Positions 44,360 through 57,100 of a stretch of DNA of 64,000 bases are shown piece by piece. This DNA comes from Plutella xylostella. Taxonomy: Eukaryota > Arthropoda > Insecta > Lepidoptera > Plutellidae. Below the pieces are notes generated by a model that worked only from the letters and a program-made list of their open reading frames with translations, made no database searches and was not told where the DNA came from. The first letter of the stretch is position 1; every line of letters begins with the position of its first letter. The translations under genes and the position numbers were made by a program. The stretch is taken from the NCBI RefSeq assembly GCF_932276165.1, contig NC_063982.1, forward strand, positions 2,559,501 through 2,623,500, written 5' to 3'.

Positions 44360-44909
44360 GGGTGAATTCGTCCAAACATCACGTTACACGAGAATAACTA
44401 TACCGGAATTAAAATTATACGCGAGTAAATATCTAGGATAAGTACATTTGCATTCTACCAAGTTATACCATGATTAAATTGAATGAACGAGGAACGAAAC
44501 TGTAATGCAACTAAAATAAAAATAGCTGCGTTTCAAAGCATGCAATAGAAATGACATGCCAACTTAGTTTGAATGGATTATAAAAGTATGAAATTGTTTA
44601 TGTTTTAATATTTTATTCGCTGTTGTTATTCTGAGACTTTGCCTTTTAACGTACTTTTGTTTATGTTTTGACAGATGTGTTTATATGTCATTATGACGGT
44701 TTTCTAATCAGCTGATGTGCTGCCGCCATTACAAAATTACTCTCGGATAAGCTCGTTACACGGTCAATTTTGGCGGTATAACATTTTATTCTTGGGATAA
44801 GCTAGTTATCTTGGTTTCAGGTTTGGTAGAATGCAAAATCTGCTTACTCGCGAGTAACTGGTACTTTACTCGTGAGTAAAAAGTTACTCGACGTTGGCCG
44901 AATCCGCCC
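44360..44909. mobile_element. 550-bp PIF/Harbinger-like MITE
   Basis: TAA duplications (44357-44359 and 44910-44912) flank GGGTGAATTCGTCCAA and TTGGCCGAATCCGCCC, imperfect inverted ends. A three-base TAA target is typical of PIF/Harbinger. Subterminal CTCGCGAGTAA / TTACTCGTGAGT motifs recur. No transposase frame. Confidence 0.65.
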
Positions 44910-45104
44910 TAATAAGGGTAAACGTTATTGTTATAAAATGTAATCTTGCTAATTAGATACTACTCAAGAATTATTCGATATGATGAAGTTGGATTATACC
45001 AATAATTGTCAAATACAATCACGAGCAATAAAAAGTCCCACTTACAAAATGCTGACACCAAATGACCCTATTTTTATAAACATTCAGTTTAGAATTTGAT
45101 CAAA

Positions 45105-45287
45105 ATCCTAATCCTAACTAATATTATTAATGCGAAAGTAACTGTGTCTGTGTGTCTGTGACTCTTTCACGCCAAAATTTGGTATATATATGGTCTAGAC
45201 CCTGAGAAAGAACATAGGCTACTTTTTATCCAGGAATTCTCACGCGAAAACTTTTTAAGGCGAAGCGAAGTTCGCAGGAACAGCTAT
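45105..45287 (+). repeat. Dispersed repeat with TAATGCGAAAGTAACTGTGT, copy 1
   Basis: Has CTAATATTATTAATGCGAAA, a TGTGTCTG array, TATATGGTCTAGACC and GGCGAAGCGAAGTTCGC, features of a very common lepidopteran short repeat. The same repeat is inverted at 47269-47495. Confidence 0.75.
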
Positions 45288-46230
45288 ATTTAATACTTTT
45301 TTAGTTGGAAATATTCATACACGCTGTTAAATGTACTTCAATATTGCAGATGGGGGGTCACTAAGCTAACCTTTTCCCTTTAAGAGTTATTTGGTGCTAT
45401 TCTAACTGGAGCTTTTTTGTAAAGTTACAGTTTCATTCATACTGAAAAACAATGAGAACTTCTGCAATTTTGTATTCGTGTGTAATGACATAAAATCTTT
45501 ATGGTAACATCCAACAACATCATTGTATATTTGAAATTGTTATTATGTGAGTTAATGTGTGTATAAAAATGATGTATTTATATTTCAGTGTAATTAATAA
45601 TAAAAAAAGGTTTTTGATATTTACTGCCAAACGAAAAATTACTGTAAATATTCAGAAATAATTTAAATGGTTTTTAAATTGTCTTTTTTAACTGGAACCT
45701 TTACATTTTTCGGTCGCTTTTTCAGTATGATTAGGTGATTAGTCCTCAATTGATTTTAAAAACTAGATCTGATTATTTTTAATAGTATAAAATATTTAAG
45801 AAATGTTTAAATAGCTCTGATTTTAAGTTTATATATTTTTAGAAATAAGTAGCTGAATTTTTTAATTATTTTAAATGCATTTTTATTTGTTATTTCAATA
45901 GCCGTAAATTATGTTAGTTTACAACTTTATGCATTTTTAGTGTGTCTTAGTTAGGTATATTTTTATACTTTCATCACAACTGTAAATCACATAAATATTT
46001 ACTACTTCAATTTATGCATTTTATAAAACAATGTCGCCAGTTTGCTATAAATAAGTATGATTGATATCAAGTGTATTTAACACTTACGAGAGTAAACATA
46101 TTGAAAAACCTCTTCTTAGTTACTTTTTTCGAATTTCAATCAGTTTCCTATTCCTATAGTGAACGCATAAGTTTCAATAATTTTATAAATGGAATGAAAT
46201 CTCAGAATATCAATATGTTTCAAATGTTTT

Positions 46231-46385
46231 CAGCAGGGCGATCACGAACAATATATAATCGAATGCGAGTGCGACTAGTGGCAACTTGACAGCACTTTCG
46301 AACACTTTTTACCTATAAAATTGATAGTCGTCGCACTCGCATTCGATTTTATACGTTAGCTCTGTTTTTCGTGATCGCTCTGCTG
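46231..46385. repeat. Foldback element, 155 bp
   Basis: Inverted ends CAGCAGGGCGATCACGAA / TTCGTGATCGCTCTGCTG, then a second paired block ATCGAATGCGAGTGCGAC / GTCGCACTCGCATTCGAT. It forms an interrupted hairpin. Confidence 0.85.
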
Positions 46386-46438
46386 TTCAGAAAATGCATC
46401 CTTATATTTTTTCCAACAAGTACCTAAAGAGATATATA

Positions 46439-46787
46439 CAGAGAGTTGCTAAAGCGGTGACTCAGGTTCATCATTATAAACAACTTTAGCATATTTCATA
46501 ATTGTTGAGAATAACCCCATCCCCAAAAACTCTTTCGGCTTACTAAAGTCTTTTAGGGTATTCTATGCCGGAACCTACCTGTGCAGCATGTTATATCTAA
46601 GCTCCAAAATAAAATCAGAATGACAAAATTCGCGAAAAAAAACCTTATCCATAGAAACTTTGTTAGTCACGTGACTTTTTACTATGGAGATATTTTTTTT
46701 AGGTCTTTCGACATTCTGATTTAATTTTCAGGCTAACATGCTCTACACGTAGGTTTCGGCTTAGTATACCATTTTTGCTTCACCCTG
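46439..46787. repeat. Mariner-type MITE family M1, copy 3
   Basis: TA-flanked; right end TTAGTATACCATTTTTGCTT then CACCCTG. It shares the GTAGGTTTCGGCTTAGTATA block with 50292-50671; the left end is degenerate. Confidence 0.65.
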
Positions 46788-47268
46788 TAGATAAGGAACG
46801 CTAGAGGAGAAAGAAATTAAGAGCCTCAAGAGGTGTCTAAATATTCATGTTTGGCCATATGTCTATGAAAAAATCACTACGAGTCTACAATTTAAGTTTT
46901 GACAAACTGCAAACGCCATATAATTTGTCGTGAACATTGATTGCATGTACTTAGTTATTTGTATATTGAGAGTCAATACTCAAAATAAAATAAAATTGTA
47001 TGTATAAAAAGGTTTTTGTGTTATTTTCTAGCCCCGTACCATCTTAAGAGACTCACTAAGATACTTAGTTGTAGATAACTACCTACAATTTATTTTAAAT
47101 GTTGATGCTATGTTTGATCCTGAACAAATAAAACTAACAAGGTACTTGCTTCAATAATTTGTATTAAAAATACACATAGAACATTAACTTTCCTTCAGGA
47201 ATAAGTACCTACCTACACCAAAAAGTGTATTACTTAGGGTAAAAATACTATTTGCAATTTATATTTAA

Positions 47269-47495
47269 TAGCAGTTCCCGCGAGCTTCGCTTCGCCCTAA
47301 AAAGTTTTCCCGTGGGAACTCCGGGATAAAAAGTAGCCGTTGTGTGAGATGTTCTATCTCAAGGTCTAGATCTAGACCATATATATGTATACCACATTTC
47401 ATTCAAATCCGTTCAGTAGTTTTTGTAGTAGACAGACATACAGACAGACAGACACAGTTACTTTCGCATTTATAATATTAGTTAGGATTAGGATT
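47269..47495 (-). repeat. Dispersed repeat with GCGAAAGTAACTGTGTCTG, copy 2 (inverted)
   Basis: Reverse complement of the family at 45105-45287, here with an ACAGACAG array (about 47433-47455). It is about 2 kb from copy 1 in the opposite orientation. Confidence 0.75.
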
Positions 47496-48084
47496 GAAGA
47501 TAGCATGGAAGTCTTAACTCCATTGTAGATCGTCTTCTTCATTAATTTAGGGATACCAATACATGTTTTACCTGATGCTATAATTTTCTGTCTCTACTCT
47601 TACTCTTTTGTGTTGTTTTGGTAACGGGTGTGTGTGTATTTAAGTGTGGGTTTGCACCAGTGGGCGATGGGTTTCACATTCATTACTGATTAGAAAAGTA
47701 AGTACTTACCGTTTTTTTTCAAAACACAGCCTTTATTTAAGAGTGTCTAAAGGTAAGCATCCACCTTTTAGCATCGTATGCAACGGAGTATTCTTCGTAT
47801 AGAAATTCAAACTAAAGTGTGTCCACTTCATCGGCATTGCTGACACTGCTTCTCCATACATTAATGAAAATCCGTTCGGTCCGATACGTACGTTACCGAT
47901 TGGTGGACGCTTTCCTCAAGCCGCCTACACGTTGTGGCTCCACACGTTGGCCCCAATACTGGCCCTAGCGCCACTCGCTACTCGTCCAACGTGTGGATCT
48001 AGTAAAGTGTGGATCTAGTAAATGGCATTGGACCCAACGCATTTTTTTAAATCCACCGATTGGACGAGCAACTTTGGGACCGAC

Positions 48085-48150
48085 ACAGTGTCGCTCGCCT
48101 GTCAAACATCTGTCAGGCCCATACAAGTTACGTCAAATTTGACAGGCGAG
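48085..48150. repeat. Short repeat shared with PIP5K intron G-H
   Basis: CAAACATCTGTCAGGCCCAT and ACAAGTTACGTCA match 25890-25930. The flanking CTCGCCTGTCAAA / TTTGACAGGCGAG is an inverted repeat here. Confidence 0.6.
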
Positions 48151-48327
48151 CGAGCTGCCTATGGATTGTTAATTGCTAATGTTCGGTGGTGGTCACCTCA
48201 CTGGGGGGTCAGGGTCACTCTAAGGTGGAATCAATGGAATTTCAACCTAGTCGCCTGTCATTGTAATTTGATTCAAATACACTTTTATGTCGCTGCCACA
48301 ACGCAACTGCAAAAAGCCGCTGCCACA

Positions 48328-48398
48328 CAATTCACACGTAACCACAGCGACCACATTATATCGCTGCGGCGTGGTGTGGTTGTGGTACGTGTGAATTG
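48328..48398. repeat. Short hairpin, CAATTCACACGTA...TACGTGTGAATTG
   Basis: The terminal 12-13 bases pair perfectly, with further partial pairing through CACAGCG / CGCTGCG. Confidence 0.7.
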
Positions 48399-50291
48399 AC
48401 GCTAAGTAAAGTTGGTTGCCTCCCAGTTCGCATACTTAATCAAGTTACCGGTACGGGTAGATACAGGGAACCCGGTTCTTTATGTAAGCATGCTAAATTT
48501 GCCATGCGGCACGAATGAATTTTGATCCATGTTTTTTTTTGTTTCAGACCCACCTATGATGTTATATGATAACAAACAAAGATCAATAGGGAATATGCGT
48601 AATTTTTTTTAATACTTTTATTGGATAGTTTTACATCACTTTATTATAGTAAAAAAAATTCAACGCCAAAATAAGTAATTTAAGGTATTTTAAAGAAAGT
48701 TAAAAAATTACAACCATCACGACCACTTTGAAATTGCCGTCAGGATGGCGGGCTGTCGTGACGTCATAATCGTTTAATTTCACGGCTCAGAATAATGAGT
48801 CCCGTCAGTCGGCATAGATTTTTTACCTAATCAAGTAATCACAGAGTACTTTTGTATTTTCAACAAACCAATGTTGTCATGGTAACAAACGAAAAAGGAA
48901 GTGTATGAAGTGTGATCAGTGGCTGTTTTGTAATGGTAATAAAGTGTGGCCAGTGGCTGTTTTGTAATGGGAGCTCGCAAATAGCTGCTAGTAGCTCTTT
49001 TGAAATGGGAGCGCGCAAACCAGAGGACCTTTGTACACAATATTACGCTATTATGGCAATATGAATATAAAGTAATATTTGTATTGTATGTAAGTACTTA
49101 CTGTAACTCTGGTTTGGAGAGACTAGGGTTAGTGGGTCATTCTATTCTATTATCTGTGGGGGTGTAGTAAGAACCTGCACCTGGCTCTCTTGAATGGAAC
49201 CATTGTGCATATCTCAAAGGTCTAAACCCCCTTATCTAAACTATCGAATAAGAGTATAAAAATATATGCATATTCCCTAATATTTGGGCACACGGCTCTC
49301 GACTTTTCAATAGTCTTTGCTGTCCTTTTCCGCAGCTGGCCACAGTTTACTCGTTCATACTGCGTAATAAATTTAATGTGTCCAGTTCTTCTGATTACGA
49401 GAATTCTTCCATAACTTAATTTAGAAAAAAATTACAACTTTTGAAATATACTTACGACTGCCATTATAACCTAAAAGTAGAAAGAGCAACTTGTGTCATG
49501 TTCATGTCATAATACTTACAATACAAATTTAATTTTATTGTGTTGCAATATGGAGCATATTTGAGTGGCTCGTTGACCAGCTAATGGCTGTTTACGCCTC
49601 ATTACAATAGAACAACTAGTGGCAGCCCATACACTACCAACAAAAAATATAAAAAGTCCTAAACTTTGCAAACAAACAAGCATATCAAACAAGAAGTGGA
49701 GAGGTTATAGGAGGCTAGGATCTACTCGTATTGGAAGAATTTTTATGTGATCCATCGTATCTGATCACAACGAGCATCACAAATACTCGGTGACATTAAC
49801 ATTTCTTTGTTTACACTTGACATTTATTTAACTATACGCAAAAGCAAAGAAGTTATTATTCTGAGATTGATATATAAAGAATTATGACGTCACATCCGCC
49901 CTAAGAAAATGGGTGACGTTTCTCGGAAGTTAGAATTAACCGAAGTTTTTTTGTACTTTTCAACTTTATTTACTTGCTCAAAAATAAATGATAATCAAAA
50001 ATAATGATGGAGTCGTAGTTATGAAACAACAAAGTTTATTATAAATAATATTTGACCTTTATTTGAACCACTTGCATATTCCCTATTGGTTGGGATAAGT
50101 TAGGTATAGGGATAAGTTCCTAATAGTCAGTGTGTATAGTCATTTTTTAAATGTAAGTACCACCAAATAGTAAATACTTTAATTTTGGTTTCAAGTTTAG
50201 CTCAGTTGTCGTTACGAGTGAATTTAATATTAAATTAAGAATAAATGTTCTTTACTTATCCTATTATTCGTCCATTAATTTATAAAATATA

Positions 50292-50671
50292 CAGGTTGTT
50301 GCAAAATGGGTATACTAAGGGCCAGTTTTTTGATCCCTAGTTAACTCAACCATTGGTCAAAAATGGCGACCATTAGTTAAAACCACCCAAATTTGTATGC
50401 AGCTGTCATGCTTGACAAAGTGACTTGACTAATGGTTAAAGTTGACCACGGATCAAAAAACTGGCCCTAAGCCGAATCCTACAAGTGCAGCATTCAAAAT
50501 TCGCGAAAAAAAACATTATCCAAACTTAGTTAGTCACGTGACTTTTAACTATGGAGAAAAACTTATTTTCATTTTCATCTTTCTTTTTCGGGCTTAAATA
50601 TCACAGTTAGATATACATAACATGTTGCACATGTAGGTTTCGGCTTAGTATACCCTTTTTGCAACACCCTG
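50292..50671. mobile_element. Mariner-type MITE family M1, copy 4, carrying a second MITE
   Basis: TA-flanked. Left end CAGGTTGTTGCAAAATGGGT, right end ACCCTTTTTGCAACACCCTG. It is interrupted at 50319-50467 by another MITE at a TAA target. With that removed, the left arm reads TATACTAAGCCGAATCCTAC and pairs with GTAGGTTTCGGCTTAGTATA near the right end. Confidence 0.8.
50319..50467. mobile_element. 149-bp MITE nested in MITE M1
   Basis: Terminal inverted repeats GGGCCAGTTTTTTGATCC and GGATCAAAAAACTGGCCC are perfect. Target duplication TAA (50316-50318, 50468-50470). A PIF/Harbinger-like non-autonomous element. Confidence 0.85.
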
Positions 50672-51160
50672 TATAATTACCTAAATAATACCTATACCTC
50701 TATGTAGTACCTAGGTATTAATTAGATTAGACCTATAGTAGTAGTAGTATTAGTTAACCGTAGAAAATTTAATTTTGTCATTGTGAAGGATCTCCTTAGC
50801 ATGTATTTTAGTTATAAAATATCTGATGTTTTGTAAGGTTTTAATAAAAATTGGAAATTATTTAATTTAAACACTTTGTTTTTTTTTCAAACCAGCCATT
50901 TATGTAGGTAACGAAGCTACTGCTAAAGTTTAGATGTGAACTCAAAAATAAAACTGTATTGAATAAAAGGAAAAACTGTATAATTCAAAAGTATGCGTGT
51001 TACACACTCTAACAAAATAGACAGCAAAATTTACTATACAGAAAACAATACAAACTATTACCTACCACGTTAAACCTCAGTAAATTTTCAGCTACAGTAC
51101 AGACACATTTAAATAAAATGAAATTATGAAATGTAAATTTTGATCTTATAAATTACGGAC

Positions 51161-54100
51161 TTATCCTACAAACTTTGGCAAATTTGATATAATCTGATCA
51201 CCATTTTCCATTTTTATTTTATCTTCGTATAACGCTAAAACAGCCTTCTTGGCTTCGTTTGTCTGCAGTATATCAGCTGTCACGTTAAACACATTCAAAT
51301 CTCTCTTATCACTCTTTCTCATTTTCTTCTTGTATCTTTTTAAATCTTCATTCGGCACTTTTTCTAGAAATACGATTTCGTCGTCACTCGAAATGCCCAA
51401 CACTGATTTGTTTAGTTTATTTATCGAAAATAGTTTCAAGTACCTGCCGTGGGACCTGAACTGTCTCGGCATGCTTTGGTTCTTCACTTCTAGTTCATGT
51501 TCAGTTCTCCAGCTAGCTTCTTTTACACCAAAAGTAGGTACAGTTGGATCTCTGGGCCTGTTTCTGCATTGAGTGCATACGTTAATTACTTCAATATTTC
51601 TTGGAGTCAAGTTCTTTTCGTCTGATTCAGAACCATCTAGTGACATATCGCATCCTGTTGATGCGCAAACTTTGTTATTATCGTCATTACTTTCAGTTTT
51701 GCTCTGGAAAGGACCTTTCTGGTGTACTGTAAAAGCTGTATAGATATACTGGCACTCATCATCAATCGCTGTTTTATCGTAAAGGTCTATATTTGAACAT
51801 CGCTTATTAGGTTCGCGAAGTTGAGTGTCCAATGCTCGTGATTCGATAGATGTATTTCGGAAATCTAAGTTATCATTGTCCTCAACTTTCACCGCATTCA
51901 TTTGTGATGATGAAACGGTAGTATTGATCTCACAGTTATCGCAATCGTCCAGTTGAGTCACTGCATCTGCGGTCAAGCTTAATCTTAACACTAATTGCAT
52001 TTCTTTTAGCTGTTCTCTAAGTTTAGAATCTTTTGGTTCAGCTACGAAGCTATCATCATCCATTATATCACTTTTTGATGTCTTCCCACAGTCCACAAAG
52101 CTGATCACGACGTTTCTATGAAAATAATAGTTATTATCGTTTGATTGAGCTTCGGCACTATTATTTAAACTTTCGATTGAGGTTATATCTGTATCGTAGT
52201 TGTATTCATTAAGTTCTTTACTACTTGCTTTGTGTGCTTTGATTTTCTTTTCCGTTTTAGTTTTGATTGGAGTTTTCAACGATTTAACTTTGTTTTTACA
52301 TGTTGTATATACTTCAGCTATGGGTGCTTTGAATTTTTCTATTTCTGTAGTGCAATTATTATTTCGTTTCATAACTATTCGAATATTGATACCGTTTGAA
52401 GGACAATGTACTGGTCGATCCGGTAAAACGCTGACTGTGTAAATATCGTCAGCACTTTGATTTTTTATCTTTTCTAGCAGTTCAGATGCAACTCTCGCCG
52501 GTTTATCGATTTGTTTTTGTGTAACTTTAGCAACAGGTTCATTTTTATTTCCTGGATAGACCTTTAGTGATAAAGATATCTCAAATACAGAGGAGTTTGA
52601 TATAGAGTCCGCACTAATGCTTGCATCTTTTACTGGTATTTTGAAAATTGATTCTTTTTCATCGTCTTGATATTTATACATGTCGCGTATAACGCTCATA
52701 GTCTCTGTAGTATGTGGGTCAACTAATTTGATTTTTTCATCACACTTTAGATTATGGTTTGACGTTGTTTTATTTTTTGTATCCAAATAAATGTCTTTCT
52801 TTTCACTTGATTCTCCCTTTTCTTCAGTACCCATACTAATGTCCCTTTTAAAATTCGATGCTTGAATAATTTTTTGGTTAATAAAACTGGAATGAACCAT
52901 AGATGTATTCACTGCTATACTTGTTTCCTTTTCAGCTTCATTAAAACTGTTTGAATATGAGATAGTGTCTTCCTGGTTCCTGAATGTAGTTTGAACACCT
53001 GATTCCATCTTCATAACACTAGTTTCAGGTTCAATACCACTAGCTGAGTCATCTAGGTCATCAGTACTCCAGTCTCGTCTCTCAACCAGTACTCTGCCAT
53101 CTTTATCTGAAACTCTAAAGTAAATTCTATAGTTTCTAGCTTCATCCCGATTTGGTACTTGCTTTCTTACACCTATAACTATTGTTTCTTTTGAATTTAG
53201 CCGAATAACTTTCAACATTCCACCGTCATCATCATCTTTTTCCATATCACATTCGACGAATCGTGGACAGGTTGCCAAATAAACCGAAGGCTTAGAGAAC
53301 TCAATTGCATCTTCATCTCCACAATTCTGTTGATTATTTAGAGAGTTTTGCAGTGGCTTGCAATGGCGTTTGGAAATTTTTGTTTCGTGCTTAGACATAC
53401 TCTGTTGATTTATGTAGTCATCATCTAAATTCATGTTATTTACTTTTGTTTCCGGAGATGTAGCCTTGGGATCCGTAGTTGCTGACAAATCAAATGTGTT
53501 TTTAACTTTAGGTGTATTCATGTCTATTAATGACTGACTCCTTATCTTCACAAATGTTGGTCTTGCAGGTGTGTCCTTGTGGGACGTAGCGAGTGAATGG
53601 TCTACTTTACTCAGTTCCCAATTTTTCCAAGAATCTCTTTGGTCAAGTGGTAGATTTAATATAGAACTAACTGAATAAGCATTTTTAACATTGTTAGATT
53701 TCTCAACTTTTACTTTCTTGGGCGATAAATATCGGAATATTCCGCGGTGTTGTTGTCCGTGTGAATCAGATATTGGTTTGTCCTTTTTTGTTACATTACT
53801 GGTAGAATGCTTGATCTCTATCACAAATGGCTTTGTTTGTATAATTGTATCAGTAGTTCTCGGCTTCATTATGTCACGTAATTTATCTCCCAAGGAATGT
53901 CGTACTATCTGGGTCTGAGCTCTTATAGCAGAAGAATTTGTTTGCATCATACTTTCAGCTGTTTTCTGATTCAGGAAAACCTTCAACTTGTCAACCCATG
54001 TTTGTCCAAGACCTGATGTCTTCATTTCCGTTTGGAAATTTTTATCCAAAGGTTTGGGTGCTATTATAACTTTTACACGATCTCTTTTCTTCATTTTAGC

Positions 54101-57100
54101 ACGTGAAGTGATCATTCGAGCTGGTTTATTAGATCTGCGTTTAGATACTGATGTTGTCGAAAGACTAACAACTTCCTTATTGCAGTTTGTAAATGTTTGT
54201 GTTGGGATCACGCGGGCTTTGCCATATCTCTTCGGCCAGTTTCTGTTGTCATACATGGGAGGTGTTACTGCTAAGCTCATAACGTTATGGACCTCTTCGT
54301 GGCTATGACAACATGATCCCTCACTGGCTTTCAGGGATATTTCCGACTTTAGAGAACCAGTTGGTATGTATGTAGGAGCATAGTTTCTCTTCCAAAGATC
54401 TTGATCCGATTGTATAGTTTGGGTTGATATGTAAGTATTGTCTTTTTCATAGTTTTTGGGGATTGGTTTCCGTCTGGCTGTCGTGCGTAGTACTGCACTT
54501 GATGATGAGATTCTCAGTGGCATGTTTTTGTAACTTTTAATTTTTACTTCTTTTGGGTAATAGTTATTGTCTGATGGTGTAATTTTAATAGATCCAGTTG
54601 TTTCTCTTATGATAGTGTGCACTGAGGCTGTACGGATGGTAGTGTTTGACTTTTTTACGTCGGGCTGTTTTTTCTTCCCCGCGTCACCACCCTTAAATAA
54701 GTTATCGGCCGACGGTGGATTACATTCATTACACAGCAGGCTTTGAGCGTCTACCGATTTTGAATCCTGTGAAGGACCCTTGATGAAGCAATACTTTTTG
54801 CATTTCTTTTTATCTTTCACGTCCGTTTTCCCGAGCTGACGCTTCAGCTGGCTGGTGTTGCTTGGACACTCTTTGCAACTGGGTTTGTACTTTACACTGG
54901 GGTTCTTAGGGTCCGGCTGCTCAGGTAAGCAGAAACAAGAACTTTCTGCGTTTTTGAGATCTTTTTTTTCCTGCCCTTTGGCAGGCTGAGATGGTATTGG
55001 CTTTGCTGCAGTTCCACGCTTACTGCAGTTACATTTTCCACCCTTAGATTTTTTGCTTTTACTTTTTTCCTTTGATGCCTTTTTCTTTACTGATGTTTTA
55101 CTGGCAGACCTGCTACCCACTTCGGCGTGACAAACACATGTTGCATCTTTTTTTTTCTTATCGTCGTCACCGTCGCATTGACAACATTGGTCAAACTCTT
55201 TACATGCGCTGGCTTTTTTTTTCTTTTTTTCCATTTTAGCTTTCTTTTGTTCATCCCTTTTCTTTTTATCAGCTTCACAAAGGCAACCCTGAGAGGTTTT
55301 TGATTTAACTTTTTTTTTGCTTTCTTGGCCTTTGCATTCACAGCATGATTGGCCACCAGGGCAAGAGTCTTTTTTCTCTTTCTTTTGTTTTTTCTCTTTT
55401 TTCTCTTTTTCCTTCTTTTCTCTCCGTTTCTTTTCACCAGCACAATCGCATAATGACGATTTACTTTTTTGTGGTTTGACTTTTTTTGGTTTTGGTGGAT
55501 CTGGTTTACAGTCACATTCGTTAAGGGGTGGATTCTCCTCGCATTCACAATCGAGTGGCAAGCCTTTCCTTTGCCTTTCCTGTTCTTTTTTTGAAGGATA
55601 AGTGTGACAATCACAGTCTGGTGGCATGTCTGGAGTTTTCTTGCTAGATTTGACTGTCCCTTTTTTCTTACATACACAACAAGTGTCAGAGTCACAGGAG
55701 TCGTGTGTAGTCGTTCCAGTACTTTTTTTTGGGCTTTTATGCATACTCTTTTCTTTAATTCTACTTCTAGAACCTGAAGGTCCAACATTTACACTGTGAC
55801 ATATCTTCTCGGTGGATTTTCTTTTTATGGAACGTGATGTGAATTCTTCTTCATCCGTTGAGCTTGCGCTCTCGGCTCTATACATTCTAAATCTGCTGCG
55901 TTTTTTACGTATATCGTATATATTCTTGTCTTTGCTTCTACTTCCTATGAACATAGGAGCAGCAGTCAATCGTTTTCTTCCACACATACCACACACAGAC
56001 AACTTACATGCGTCATGGTCTAGTTTACTTGTTTCTTTCTTTTCCATATTGAATATATTATGAAAATCGTCTCCTTTTGCTTTGTCATCGTGACCATCAG
56101 ACAACTGTGAGCTGGATCTATGTAGTCTCCGCCTGGTATTGTGCTTAGATTCTCTTCTTTTTCTGATTTCAAAACCTTTGCTACTCACTTTAGGATCGCG
56201 CCTTAACAATTTTATTGTGCTTGTGTTCCTACTAGGTGTGTCATGTTTTCTTATTTTTGATTTACTTACAATCCAGCTTGGAGTATCTTTTCTTCTAAGC
56301 ATATATAGACTGCTACCTTGGCTAGGCATGTTAACTTTTCGATGTTTACTTATTTTCGTGCTGTGTTTGCTACTCCTGCTGCTTAATGTTTCTTCATTTT
56401 TATACTTATGCTTGCTCGTTATTAAGTCAATTTTATTTGATATAAATGGTTCTTCTGTAGGTATAATTTGAATATTGAAACCACTAGTATTACCAAGATC
56501 TGGATTCTTTTTTGGCTCTTTCGGTACACCACTACCTACACCTGGTGCAGCAGTTTGAGTGGGAACAGTCTTGGTGCTACAGCAACAGGCACATTTTTTT
56601 GAATTAGATTTCTGTACATTGATGTCACTCATGCTCTCATTGCTTCTTCGAATCTTTTGTCTTCTTTTAGATCTAGATCGTGAACGTCGCGACTTGGAAC
56701 CTCTCTTCGAAGCTTTTGAAGAAATTTCCTCATCTCTCCTCCTACCACTTCTTTTATTTGAATTGTGGAGCGATTCCCTGTCCTTGTATTTTTTATTCTT
56801 TTTCGATTTCACGTTATCTTTGCTTGCTGATAACGCAGAAGTAGATGATGAACTTTCAGATACAGAAGAAGCTGAGTCTGTGTCAGAATTCGCCGAAGCA
56901 CCTCTCGACGTATGTCGTGAGTTTGGCACGGATATTGGTGCCGAACCAGGACCAGTTAAATCAGTTGATCTGAATAAAGGCTTCAGAGATTTGTCATCAC
57001 AACTGCACTGCTTCGTATTAATTATGCTAAGAGCCTGAGGCGATACAGCATCTTTATGACGAGAAGCATCCAATTCTTTTTTAATAGGCTCAGTCATTGA

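Larger units (their letters stand above)
43726..51160. other. Intergenic region between the two convergent genes
   Basis: No gene is recognised in 7.4 kb. The DNA is a mosaic of small transposon derivatives listed separately (43874-43985, 44360-44909, 45105-45287, 46231-46385, 46439-46787, 47269-47495, 48085-48150, 48328-48398, 50292-50671) in AT-rich filler. The 125-codon frame at 48022-48399 runs through two of these repeats and is not supported as a gene. Confidence 0.6.

Noticed and set aside
48022..48399. 125-codon frame in the intergenic region
   Set aside because: Runs across two repeats (48085-48150 and 48328-48398) and has no recognisable protein character.
55087..55788. 233-codon minus-strand frame rich in Lys and Arg
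   Set aside because: Shadow of the Cys/Lys-rich region of the giant protein in another frame.
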